A stretch of 64,000 nt of DNA from Pristionchus mayeri. Taxonomy: Eukaryota > Nematoda > Chromadorea > Rhabditida > Neodiplogasteridae. The stretch spans positions 7,622,689-7,686,688 of the forward strand of contig BTRK01000002.1 in NCBI GenBank assembly GCA_036245805.1. The letters run 5' to 3'. Below, in pieces: positions 45,690 to 57,054 of the stretch (position 1 is the first letter of the stretch; each line of letters begins with the position of its first letter). The position numbers and the translations under genes were made by a program. The notes below the pieces were generated by a model. It saw only the letters and a list, made by a program, of their open reading frames with translations. It made no database searches and was not told the origin of the DNA.

Positions 45690-48648
45690 CTCTCCTCCTA
45701 ATAGTCGCTCCCGTTCAATCGAATGCTCGTTGATTAATTGTCAATCTGTGCTCTCTAAAATCCACACTCTAGAACAGTATGCTCTATCTTCAGACCTTTC
45801 CATTCTGAACCTAACTGAAACGTGGGCTTCTCCCTTTACTTTAACTGACGCGATGCTTTCCTTTGACCGATACATAGTGTACAGAGCCGATCGAGACCCC
45901 TCTATCGCAGGTGGCGGAGTCGCCATTTTTTTGTTGATAGTACGCTCCCCTCCTCCTTGATATCATCCCAATCCTTTTCTGCTTACTGCCAACTAGTATC
46001 ATGTCAGGTCACCCTCACTTTATCCATTTCCGTGATCCTAATTTGTGTCTATCGCAGCCCTTCGTGTTGTATTGAGTCCTTTAACGAGTGCCTTGAGTAT
46101 ATCTATGATCTGAACTGTTCCCATCTCTCCCCCATTATTTTAGTAGGTGATTTTAACTGCAAGGAAATTGATTGGCCCTCTCTCTCCCTCTCTTCGACCA
46201 ATCCTCATTCCAATGCTCTTCTATCTTTCTCCCGATCTCTTCCTCTCCATCAAATAATCTCCTCGCCTACTCGTAATCTAAATATTCTCGATCTTGTTTT
46301 TACTTCTCATATTCATCTCGTCGACGATTGTGTTGTCGAACCTCCTCTCCCTTCTCTCGATCACTCTGTTGTCCGATTCTCTCTTCCCATATCTATTCCT
46401 CCCCATTCCCACGCACCCCGTAGAGACTACAGTCGAGTCGATTGGAGCGCAGTCTGCTCTCAGATTGACGCTGTCGACTGGACCTCTCTGCTATCCTCCT
46501 CTTCCGACCCCGATTTTCTCTACTCTAGTTTCCTCGAAATAGTTCACTCTATCATAGACAACTTCGTACCACTTCGCTCATTCAATCGAAAGCGTATCCG
46601 TTTCTCCTCTCGCTCCATTCGCCAATTACGTAAATGTAGGAAGTCATATATGAGTCATATATGGCGATCCATCACTGACTATTTCTCTGCATGCCGTTCA
46701 CTTAAACAATCTATTAAGCACACCGCTAGGAATAGGGAAAACCGTCTGGCAAAATCGAATAACCTCAAAGCTTTCTTCTCTTATGCAAGTACGCGAATAA
46801 AAGATCAATCCGATACTATCCCCTCACTAGTCTCTCCCGACGGTTCTCTCTGCGTTTCTGACATATCAAAAGCATGTGGACTAGCTCGTCATTTCACTGC
46901 TTCGTACAATAGCACCTCCCCTCCTATCCCTCTCTCTTGCACTCTTTCTTCCCCCACATCTATTGATTACGTCGACATTTCCCCTCTTCTCGTAGCTAAG
47001 TTTCTCTCTCGTCTCCCACCCCGCTCATCCACTTCTCCCGATCACATCCCTTACATCTTCCTTAAACATACTGCCCCTCACATTTGCATTCCTCTCTCCA
47101 TACTGTTCAATAGATACTCCATGGCGCTTCTCCTTCCATTTGGAAAACTGCCAAAGTCAAGGCAATCTATAAGCGTAAGGGCCCGAAAAACACTGCCTCC
47201 TCGTACCGACCCATCTCACTTACTTGCTCCTCTTCCAAAGTTATGGAAAAAATCGTAGGCGAGACTCTCTGGAAGTACCTTTCCGAGAACAATCTCATCT
47301 CCCCTTACCAACACGGTTTCCGCCCACGTCCCACGTAGATCGTGCACCTCTGCACTTCTTAACTCTTTCTCTCAATGGCACTCCGCACTTAACGATGGTC
47401 ACTACATTTCTGTTTCATTTATCGATTTCTCGCGTGCCTTTGACTCTATCCCGATCAACTTACTCATCCACAAATGCTCACTTCTAGGCATTTGTGGATC
47501 CCTCTTATCTTGGATTCGTTCGTTCTTACTCGGTAGATCACAACCAGTATCAGTCAATACCTCTTCCTCCCCCTCTTTCCTTGCCCACTCAGGCGTGCCT
47601 CAAGGCTCTGTCTTAGGGCCTCTTCTCTTCTCCCTCTACATTAGTGACCTACCCTCCCTACTTCCTCCAAATGTTCGCTGTATTCTTTATGCCGATGATG
47701 CCAAACTCTGGTCTTACTCTGATCCTGCCTCTCTCCAATCCTCTCTTGATATCCTTTTTAAGTGGTCCTCTGATTGGGGCCTTACCGTATCCCTCACTAA
47801 GACCGAGACAATGCTTATAGGAAGGTCACATCCTCCCTCTATCTTTACTCTTAATGGTATTTCTCTTCCTACCGTATCCCAATTCACCGACTTAGGAATT
47901 ACATACTCTAATAAACTAGAATTTAGTGCTCACATATCTAGTAAGATCTCAAAGGCCCGTTCTCGTTGCTCATACATCTTGCGCACCTTCGTATCAAAAA
48001 ATCCTCAGCTTTATTCTCGACTTTTTGTCACATACGTCCGCCCCATCCTCGAATATTGTTCTGAACTTTGGTCACCTCAAAGTAGGGATTTGTCTAATAG
48101 CATCGAGCGTGTCCAGCGCAAATCTGTACTCCTTAAAAACCAAATCTGTACTCCTTAAATGTCGCGTCCCTAACAGGTCTTATCCTGATCGCCTACGTTA
48201 TTTCCATTTAGAACCTTTAGAGTATCGTCGTACAATTATTGACTTAGCATTCGTATATAAAGTTATTCACGAAGATGTAGACATAGGCTGCCCTTCCTTT
48301 CTCCTCCTAGCCCCCCCCTCGACCTAGGCGCCCCAATCTCTTCCAGTTAGTAAACATCGTTCCATATCTGCTTTTTTACCACACATTTCTCACAAATAGA
48401 GTTGTGCCCTTATGGAACCGTATCCCTAATAATATTGTAATCTCTAGAAATAGTGAACTGTTCTCGCTCAGAGCTAGAGCTATAAATAGTATTGATTATT
48501 CTCATTATCTCTAATTCACTCTCGCTTGTAACTGACGGCTATACTCCCTTTGTCATCTAGATATGACATCGTAATTATCATGATTCTAATTTTCCCTGTA
48601 ACATCTATTTTATACCTCTGCACTGTCGCATGATAAATAATTATTATT
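45690..48648 (+). mobile_element. CR1/Jockey-like LINE, inactive
   Basis: The endonuclease region shows LINCQSVLSKIHTLEQYAL, LTETW, then after a slip in a T-run VYRSP and VGDFNCKEIDW, and later LDHSVV. Reverse transcriptase motifs are SSYRPISLTCSSSKVMEKI, QHGFRPR, VSFIDFSRAFDS, GVPQGSVLGPLLFSLYISDL and ILYADDAKLWSY, then YVRPILEYCSELWSP. At least four frame breaks (near 45,935, 47,115, 47,335 and 48,140, the last with a 22-bp tandem duplication) make it inactive. No gag-like first frame is seen, so it is probably 5' truncated. The tail GATAAATAATTATTATT fits a CR1-type 3' end. Confidence 0.8.
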
Positions 48649-48802
48649 AACTGCTAGTTGTTTTTGCCCTGAACTGATAGTTGTTTTTGAGAAGTGAAAT
48701 TTCTTTCAATTTGACATTATTTGAATAGTGCCAGATATGGAAGTGCGAGCAACGGAATTGAATGCCGTAATAAATCTTTAAATTGTCAAACGATTGTTTA
48801 AG

Positions 48803-51800
48803 TCGGACATAATTTTTGGCGTCTCGATGATCGTTCTGGCGGGCGTCATTGGTGTCTGGTACTCGATTATTCTCGTAGCAATGTGGAGGGACAATGAACT
48901 CATTCGAATGGCTTCGTACAAGGTATGTACATTATATCTTCGTGACCAACTGGACAACTGGTCGGAAGAGAACAATGACGTCATGCCGAATTTGATATAT
49001 CAAAGACTCGACGTCATAGTTCTCATCCGACCTAGTTCCCATTCTAAGCCATTGCAGCTCATGTTCGTGCTCGGTTGGTGTGAAGTTGTCCAGTGCATTC
49101 CCCACATGGTCACTGGCATATTCACCATTTTCCAGACCACCTTACACCCATGGTTTGCAAAGGTGAGAAACACTCATTCTGGGTTGGACTCACTTTGGCT
49201 CGAAGTCATTCGTATTCCACAAATTTCAAAATTGGTGGAATTTAATCAAACGCTTAGCAATCTCTACTGAATTTTGGGAAACTGTCGTGCTTGATACATT
49301 TGAGTAAATTTTTTTACTACAGATTTTGTGAAACCAATATTAGAATTTTAAAAAAAAACATGTTTTTCTGCAGATGCTGGGCATTCTCACGTCGCCTTTC
49401 TACATTAGCTACGTGATCTTGACAGTGATTCTTTCCATCAATCGGTTCGTTTTCGAGTCGGGGAGTGATGATTTCCTCTTTACATATGAACGATCCCATT
49501 GTGTGACCGGTTCGAGCGGAATAAGGAAAGGACAACATTTCTAGATTTGATTGTTGAGCGATCGATATACAGTAGCGCCCAAAAGTATTGAAACGATTTG
49601 AATTTTTCATATAACTTTTTCTACCGTTGACTTAGCAAGTTCGATGTTGGGGCGCTATATAGATCGAAGAGTACGATGCGAGTATTGCGTCATCACGTGC
49701 CTCACAACTAATTGCATAGTGATGACGCAATCGAATTTCACTTTTTTCAAACAGGCTTTATTCTTACATAGATTTTTTGCAACTCGCCAAACTTTCTGTG
49801 GTTGGAGTCATGCCCGAGGCCTACCTAGAAAATTTTTTTGAGGATGCTGCGCGTCCGCACGTTTGCTGCAGCCTTGCTGCAAAAAGGGGTCTGAAATTCA
49901 GAACTCAGCTCCCAGATTAGCTAGAAACTCGTTCAAAGCATCAAAATGATCGCTATCATGAATAGAGATGATAATGAGAATATGAACACAATATTTCATA
50001 ATTTTTCCCTCAGGGCATGAACAAATCACTTTTTGCATGACCATTATTTGGACATTCATAACTTTGTGGGAAATGTCGGTAAAAATCTGGTTTTTGCATA
50101 GGAATGTTCAAAATGTATTGAAGATCTGATTCCCAACTTTTTAGAGCGATTGGATATCTTTCCTGCCCGCGGCGTGCGTTTTTCGGAGGTATACTAGGGT
50201 CGGGAAACACCGTCTTTACGCACCCTCGTCGTCTGCACTCTCTCGCTCATAGTGGTAAACAGTGTGTTTCCCGACCCTAGTATACCTCCGAAAAACGCAC
50301 GCCGCGGGCACGAAAGATATCCAATCGCTCTAAAAAGTTGGGAATCAGATCTTCAATACATTTTGAACATTCCTATGCAAAAACCAGATTGTTAGCGACA
50401 TTTCCCACAAAGTTATGAATGACCAAAAAATGGTCATGCAAAAAAGTGATTTTTTCATGCCCGGGGGGCAAATTATGAAATATTGTGTTCATATTCTCAT
50501 TTTCATCTCTATTCATGATAGCGATCATTTTGATGCTGTGAAAGAGTTTCTAGCTAATCTGGGAGCTGAGTTCTGAATTTCAGCCCCCCTTTTTGCAGCA
50601 AGGCTGCAGCAAACGTGCGGTCGCGCAGCAACCTCAAAAAAGTTTTCTGGGTAGGCCTCGGGCATGACTCCAACCACAGAAAGTTTGGCGAGTAGGAAAA
50701 AATCTATGTAAGAATAAAGCCTGTTTGAAAAAGTGAAATTCGATTGCGTCATCACTACGCAATTAGTTATGAGGCACGTGATGACGCAATACTCGCATCG
50801 TATTCTTCTATTGATTTGGTATATAGCTTCCCAACATCGAACTTGCTAAGTCAACGGTAGAAAAAGTTATACGAAAAATTCAAATCGTTTCAATACTTTT
50901 GGGCGCTACTGTATCAATAATCGGAAAACAATATTCCATCAATATCAGATTCGTTCAAATGGCCTCGCCTCACTGGGTTCAAGTTCTCTTCTCTCCCAGG
51001 GCAACTAATGTATCGTAAAAAGTGGAGTCATATCCATATCGACCTAACTCAGATATGGATCTGCTTCACTGGGTGCGTGATGATTTTCTACTTAGTCGCC
51101 CTTTCAACGCCCTGGTGCACGGTCCGATATATTCCTGAATGGTTGGTCAACTTTTCTGTGTTGTTTCAACGTATGTAATACTGACAAAATAAAGAAAACA
51201 ACTTATGTACGTATCCATTTATCGTGCACAACTAAGTGTGTTTCATCAAGTTCAGTATTAATTGTGAGCTTACCGATGGTCATTCTCTCGCTCAGGTACA
51301 CTTGGGCGTACGATCTCAAACTTCCAGCTGCTGTTGTCCTCAAGGCTCTCTCGACGTGGATTGAGGTACCATTTTCATATCATTTTTTTTTATTCTTAAA
51401 CAAGTTTCTTAAATTTTCAGTTTACCATCAGTTGCGTTATCGAGTTTTGATCAGCCATTATATAAGAAATAACAATTGGGGTAGAGCTTGAGGGTAAATT
51501 AATACAAAAAAATTGAATAATATGAAATTCGAAGATCGTGGGCTTCTTCGTATCGGGCTTTCTCTACATCGGCGTCATTTTCATGCTGATTAAAACGGTA
51601 TCACGGACTTTTAAATTTCAGGAAAACCTTATTTTTTTAAGCGGAAACGTTTCACCTCTTCGCGAAATTATTCTGCAGAAGTGAAGATTCTTATCCAAGC
51701 GCTCTTAATCACCGTATATTGCTCGATTCAGAATATTTTGTGGCACAATTATCAGGTAAAATCCAGTTATACATAGGGAAAGTATTGGGGTGTCCGGAAA

Positions 51801-53970
51801 GTTCGTATAATTATTTGTTTTTATTTTTTATTCAATGCTTTACAATTCCCAGTGACCAATGTATGCCCCCTTCTTTCTCACTACCTCCCTCCAGCAATTG
51901 GGCAGGATCTCGATTCCTCTCTTCCAGAATGCGGGTTTCTTCGAGACCGCCCAGTTCACGAAAGCCCTCACAACTTCACCTCGATTCTTGAACTTCTTTC
52001 CTTTGCAGAAGTCAGAGAGAGAGCGGAAGCAGTGGTAGTCGCATGGGGAGAGATCCGGGGAAAATGGTGGATGGGGAATCCTCTCGATCTTCAGCTCGTC
52101 CATTTTCTTCTGGGTCATCTTCGCTCGATGTGGGAGAGCATTGTCCATCAGAAGAAGAATTTTGCCCTGGTTCAGGAGTCTGGGAGGGACTCTGATCGCG
52201 ACATCTTGCAGTTGTTCAGAGAAGAGGTCGGCATTGATGCTGGTGCCAGGGGCGAGGATCTCCCAGTAGATGGGACCGAGCACTGAGAAGAAGAAGCAGA
52301 GGAGTTCCTTCTTTCCGTGCTCTTCCTTCTTCGGGACGGGCGTGGGCTTCTCATCTGCATCCACCCATTGCAGTCTCCTCACAGGGTTATCGTGCATAAT
52401 CCACTTCTCATCTGTAGCGATGATGGAATTGACCCATCGAAGATTGGACCTACGATGGAGTAATTCCCGACAGACTTGAACACGATTTTTCAGCTGTTCG
52501 GGGGAGAGGTCATGGGGAATCACTTGTGGGAGTTTCGGCTTCTTCCCAGATCGATGGAGGATATCGGACACCGTTGATCTGGGAGTACCAGTATCCTTCT
52601 TCAACTCACGCACACTGGCCATGGGCTTGCGCTTCAGTGTGCGGAGAACGAGAGGCTGACCGATGGAGGGAGGGCGTCCAGAGCGGGGTTGATCATCGAG
52701 ACCAAACTCCCCTTTCTTGAAGCGGGAGAACCACTTATAGCAGAAGGGTATGGAGGGGGCGTCAGCTCCTTCCGACTGGCCAGGGCAGAGTGGGCCTCCT
52801 TCACGGATGGGCCAAGACGGTAGTAATGAAGTAAAACTGCTCGGAGGTAGAGATGGGAGTCCATCACAAGAATCAATGTAGCAACTAGGAGACTGATTAA
52901 ATCCTCTCACTACTCAACGTCAGAATGATGCAATACATTGTTGATAAACAGATTGCGCAATCACTGCATTTGATCGCGAACTGACTTTTTTCCGAAGCAT
53001 TATACGAACTTTCCGGACACCCCAATACATATATTTGGCCTTTAAACGCATTGATATATTCCGAAAGTGGATCATATGTAGTCTAGACGGTTTGATTCAT
53101 GCGTGATTATCAAGGGTTTCATTGCAAGCAAATTCCGAGAAGCGTCGCGGCGGATAATCAAGCTCGGGTGCAATGCTTCGCTCTAAGTGGCACGCAATTT
53201 GTAACGCAGCGCCGCCGAAGTTCATTATCACGGTGATGGCGTTAGGTTGAATGAGACTGAATCGAAAGGGATCGCTCAAATTTGCTAATGAAAGTTAATG
53301 TATAATTTAGTTATATTTCTTAATTTTATTACAAACTTCATATAAGCGTGCGAAGGAGACACAGCTCCAATTCTCTTTTCATTCTCTCAGTTCAATTCGT
53401 CTCTTGCAAGCCGCGTACCCAATAAATATCACAATTCGATATAACGTGTCACCAGAAGGACATTTGGAAATCATTTTATGCAGGGAGAATTTTGGAGAAA
53501 GAGAAATGCACAATCCAAACCCTTATTGTACAGAAGACATGCAACTACCTCTGCCTACCGTTATATGCCCGATAGTTTAAAAAAGCGTTATCACGTTTCG
53601 ATAGTTTAAAAAAGTGTTATCACGTTTCAGTACATTCTCGCGGATAGTCTGTGGACGAACATGTGGCTGAACATCGTATGGATACTAAACTCGGGAATCT
53701 ATCCGATCATCTACTGCATTGTTAACAAGTAATTTTTGTTTCATATCTCTATTTTTTCAACTTTTTTATTTTATTTTGCGGAATGGTTCTTGCATTTCAT
53801 TAATACTTCTCTTTTCTTTCTAGCAGTTTGAGAGTAGATTGTGCATTAATAATTTCAGCACACTTCGCGAGAAGATTGTTCGCGCGACACGTGAGACGCG
53901 GGACAGATTGAGCAATATTGGAGGAACAGAAAGATCAAAGACCAGCACAGGGCCTCCGAAAGTAGCTTAG
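48803..53970 (+). CDS. Nematode seven-transmembrane chemoreceptor
   Basis: Nine exons can be read: 48,803-48,922, 49,058-49,162, 49,374-49,464, 51,000-51,170, 51,256-51,365, 51,535-51,597, 51,622-51,755, 53,631-53,728 and 53,859-53,970. The first exon is not found. Membrane segments include IIFGVSMIVLAGVIGVWYSI, YVILTVILSINRFVF, IWICFTGCVMIFYLVAL, IVGFFVSGFLYIGVIF, ILIQALLITVYCS and NIVWILNSGIYPIIYCIV. The MVTGIFTIFQTTLHPW loop and the NNTLREKI tail fit nematode serpentine receptors (Srxa/Srt-like; exact class uncertain). Phases agree everywhere except exon 7, where one T is missing from a T-run near 51,632. Large introns carry a palindrome (49,570-50,911) and a mariner (51,785-53,025). It may be a young pseudogene. 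Confidence 0.65.
48952..49036. repeat. Second hairpin family, well-preserved copy
   Basis: GGTCGGAAGAGAACAATGAC and GTC face GACGTCATAGTTCTCATCC and GACC. The arms are about 23-28 bp with two or three mismatches. The loop contains TTGATATATCAA, itself palindromic. It lies in the first visible intron of the receptor gene; a relative is at 1,829-1,901. Confidence 0.7.
49570..50911. mobile_element. 1.34-kb palindromic Tc1-like element
   Basis: CAGTAGCGCCCAAAAGTATT and its mirror at the other end are flanked by TA. The two arms pair for about 650 bp down to a loop near 50,222-50,258. The ends resemble Tc1-type repeats but no transposase is present. It lies in the intron between receptor exons 3 and 4, so it need not break the gene. 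The loop includes GCACTCTCTCGCTC, similar to the core of the CTCTCTCG hairpins. Confidence 0.8.
51785..53025 (-). mobile_element. Mariner transposon 1
   Basis: The ends are TTGGGGTGTCCGGAAAGTTC and its complement, both flanked by TA. It is 1,241 bp, a normal mariner length. It encodes a transposase on the minus strand. It lies in the intron before the last transmembrane exon of the receptor, in opposite orientation to the receptor gene. Confidence 0.9.
51840..52876 (-). CDS. Mariner transposase, D34D type
   Basis: This is the cut-and-paste transposase of the surrounding element. In order: an N-terminal helix-turn-helix (MDSHLYLRAVLLHYYRLG and SVKEAHSALA), a second DNA-binding part (KWFSRFKKGEFGLDDQPRSG), then the catalytic domain with ATDEKW, LLLMDNALPH and SPDLSPCDYH. 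I count 34 residues between the second and third Asp, the classic mariner spacing. The N-terminal helix lies in one frame and everything after about 52,795 in the frame reached by a -1 shift. The downstream frame is itself open back to an ATG at 52,910. The related copy at 58.9-60.2 kb has the same arrangement. Apart from this I see no stop or frameshift. Confidence 0.75.
53573..53630 (+). repeat. Tandem duplication at a splice acceptor
   Basis: GATAGTTTAAAAAAGCGTTA and TCACGTTTC is followed at once by a near-identical copy ending TTTCAG. Only the second copy has a usable AG acceptor; the first reads TTTCG. It lies directly before the exon of the last transmembrane segment of the receptor. 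Confidence 0.75.
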
Positions 53971-54326
53971 GAGTTAGCATCAATGTTACATTTTTCAAGA
54001 ATAATAAAATATGTGTATGATTGTATGACCTACATGTAGTGTGTTATTGAGCAAAGTATTCTGAAATCACTAGACATGTACAATAAAGCGCTGAATGATC
54101 TCATTCATTGCTTTTTTTCTCCAAAATTTCCCGGTATCTAAGTATTCAAACAACGGTTCATATTCCCGAAATCAATCTATGCGACCAAACAATCATCGAA
54201 AAAGTACAATATTTAGGTTACTCTTGCAAAAAAATAAATATTCATTGTATATTCTGTGTCGATTGTCTGGTAAATCAAACTTCGTTTTATGTTAGTACTA
54301 TCCCTGCTTTCCCGTCCACATCTTAC

Positions 54327-54340
54327 GTGACAGCCGAATT
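54327..54340 (+). promoter_or_regulatory. Shared upstream motif, member 8
   Basis: GTGACAGCCGAATT lies 51-60 bp upstream of the two possible start codons (54,391 and 54,400). It has two differences from the consensus. Confidence 0.5.
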
Positions 54341-54390
54341 ATGTCTCTTGAACTTGCAGCAGCCTCTATTCTCCATTTTCTTTCGGGCTC

Positions 54391-55575
54391 ATGCCCATTA
54401 TGTCAACATCAGAACCAAATATCCTAAATCTGCACAGGGATGTTATTCGAACCATAATCAGAGTGGGGATAGAAGATTGCGATACAATGAGGATGGTAAG
54501 TTCCGAAGTATTTACCTTTATTATTAAATACTTGAGTTTGCATGTAATGGTTGTGTATCGGGCGTTGATAAATACAAAAGAAAAAAATGTTTTACTTGAA
54601 AAAAACACAACTAGTTATCAGATATCTCCTACTTGGAATTCCCTGGCACAAGAGCAGCTGAAGATACGAAGTCATGTTCCCGCAATCGAATATTTCTGTT
54701 GGAAAAGTGCAAGAGAGCTGGGCATGCGAGTACCGGAGAGGCTCCGTAAATATTTTCGCGTTGAGAGATGGAAAATAACTGAGAATTTCCTAGATCTAAA
54801 TGACGTTTATGTGAGTTTTTCGTTTATAAAGAATCAACGCACATATATACAATTGAGTATTATAACGCAGTATGAATAGAGAAACTTCAAACGAGGCTCT
54901 ATCCCGGATAGTTTTTCGAATATTTGCTCGAGCCTCTCGAATTTACAAGCTGGAGCTGAGCCGATTCCTCATATCCGTTCCGATTGAAGATCTCATAAAG
55001 AAAATGCATGTGAAAAATCTGACAATCTTGACGAAATTCTCATCTACCGGTAGGCATATTTTCGAAATTTCGCGCCAAATAATTACCTAGATCTCGACTA
55101 CTTCCTTCGACTAATATCACGTCATTCTTCTGTTGAATTGGCTTGGAATCACAAACTGGACGAACTTGATCCTGTGGATCAGATCCGGCCTTTCTTTGAA
55201 CCGGTCGTGAATCAACAGCAAATCCCGCAGCATATTATTCAGCGGTTTGCTCAGGCACGGAATGTTTGGCTCAATCAGGCAGACATGCCCGCGGGACAAA
55301 TTCATCCCACCGTACATGGGCTCTTGGAGGCGTTTACTAGATATGATTGCGAGGAATTTGAGAAGAAGCTGAACAAAACTGGACAAGTAACAACACGTTA
55401 CTGGGAAGAGGTTCTTGAATCAGGAGATGTGCTGTTCCGCATTGGAGTCGTGAAGAAAGAGGAGAGTGGAACGCTTATACAGTCGAAGAAAAGAAAGCTT
55501 GCCAATTATAGTGTGGTCATCATCGACTTGCTTCAACTTTTTCCTCATTATAATTCTCAATTGCGCACATTGTAA
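54391..55575 (+). CDS. Family member 8, plus-strand subgroup
   Basis: Exons: 54,391-54,495 (MSTSEPNILNLHRDVIRTII), 54,622-54,810 (WNSLAQEQLKIRSHVPAIEY, VPERLRKYFRVERW), about 54,871-55,049 (IVFRIFARASRIYKLELSRF, LTILTKFSSTG), and about 55,091-55,575 (VELAWNHKLDELDPVDQ, HIIQRFAQARNVWLNQAD, GQIHPTVHGLLEAF, VLESGDVLFRIGVVKKEE, then a Lys/Arg-rich stretch). The domain order matches the minus-strand members, but exon 3 is shorter and lacks the NQLEIIG form. One base too many seems present at the start of exon 3 if the obvious acceptor is used, so this may be a very recent pseudogene or use another splice site. Function unknown. Confidence 0.55.
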
Positions 55576-55740
55576 ATGCCTAACAATCGAATCTTGCAAC
55601 AGTTCCTGATGTGTTTTCCAACCTCACTTTACCGTTGTATTTGATGGCAACTTTTACTTTTAAAAAATAAAATAACTGAGAAAATCATTAGAAAAACAAT
55701 TCTAGTGAAATACGAAATACAGAAGTGAATACATGTATTT

Positions 55741-56596
55741 CAAGGAAAATTCCGGAAATATTTCGAAGCAACGTGGTATTCCAAATGGACTTTGCGCCAG
55801 AATCCGAACGATCTAGTGGACGAATATGTGAGATTTGATGCATATTCGATAATATATTTTCTATGATTTCATCAGTATGAACATGTTAGAACTTCCATCT
55901 TTCAGGTGTATGACGATGCTGAAGAGTTGCCTGTCGCAGATCTCCTTAGTACCATTAGTCGAATCTTCGCCCGTACATCTCGCATCGAGAATCTGCAAAT
56001 CGAACATATGATGCAAGAAGTTGAAAACATACCAAATGATGTTCATGTGAGACGACTCACGTTCCTGACTGGCTTTTCATCTGTGGGTATGGTAATTGTT
56101 AAATTCAAGTTTCGTTGTCTCTCGATGGGAGGATACTCTATGCAGTGTTTTTTTTATGTTTTAAGGCTGATTTTGAAAGTCGTAAAACCCGGAATTCAAT
56201 ACACTCTTGTGGACATCCCTTGGCAAATGTGTTGTATTCTTAAAATTTTAAGATTTCGAAACTTTGACCGCCGTCGTAATGCGATCGCTACAGTGGAATT
56301 CCGACGTCGAAGCCGCATGGAGTCCAGAGATTCGAAAGACAGTACTTTCGAAATTAGATGCTCACCTTAACAGGTTGAATGTAAATCTGCTGCGGTCCCC
56401 TCAGGCAATTTCCTATTTGTTGCAACAAGATCATCCCTTATTTCAGGAGTACATAGAGGATATAATTAAAATACGGTGCAATAAAGTCAATAACACACTG
56501 AACAATACAGGAAATATTATTGCCAACAGTCGTGAAGAGAGTATCACATCCGGAGGTGTCACGTTTTGCATTGATGTAATGAAGAAAGATGGGTAA
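55741..56596 (+). pseudogene. Family member 9, 5'-truncated
   Basis: It begins inside exon 2 (GKFRKYFEATWYSKW). Exon 3 (about 55,907-56,085) reads LLSTISRIFARTSRIENLQI and VRRLTFLTGFSSVG. The last exon (about 56,253-56,596) has VEAAWSPEIRKTVLSKLDAH, SPQAISYLLQQDHPLFQEYI and ITSGGVTFCIDVMKKDG. No start exon and no upstream motif are found between 55,576 and 55,740, so the 5' part was lost. The remaining exons are open. Confidence 0.6.
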
Positions 56597-56970
56597 ACGA
56601 GTTCGAAGTAGATAACAGTTTGAAGAAGATAAAAAACCATTATGCAGACTGAATATCCTCGAATTGTATTTTATGATTCAATAATACTAATGATGCACAC
56701 ATTTTTATTCATTTCATTTAAATTTGAATGCAGTAATGTTTAATTTTAATACAATGGTATATCGAAAATAACACAATGCACACTGAACAGATAATATAAT
56801 ACAATGGACGCTGCACATCGGGAAAATCATTCATTCAAATTACAAATTTTAGTGCCTATAAATACAAATGTTGTCTGTTTTTGTTTTGACATGTGAGGTG
56901 TAAAAAAATGTTCAAATTCAAGCAATAACGGTGTCCTTCAGCGAAAACCCTTCGAAATAAGCGAATCACA

Positions 56971-56985
56971 ATGACACCCGCTTTT
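56971..56985 (+). promoter_or_regulatory. Shared upstream motif, member 10
   Basis: ATGACACCCGCTTTT lies 70 bp before the ATG at 57,055. That ATG follows directly after TTATTTTCAGAA, a strong acceptor, suggesting a trans-spliced start. Confidence 0.6.
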
Positions 56986-57054
56986 CACATTCTTCTGATT
57001 ATGCGTATCGTCAAATCTCAACGAGGAATATTCTTCTAAATGTTATTTTCAGAA

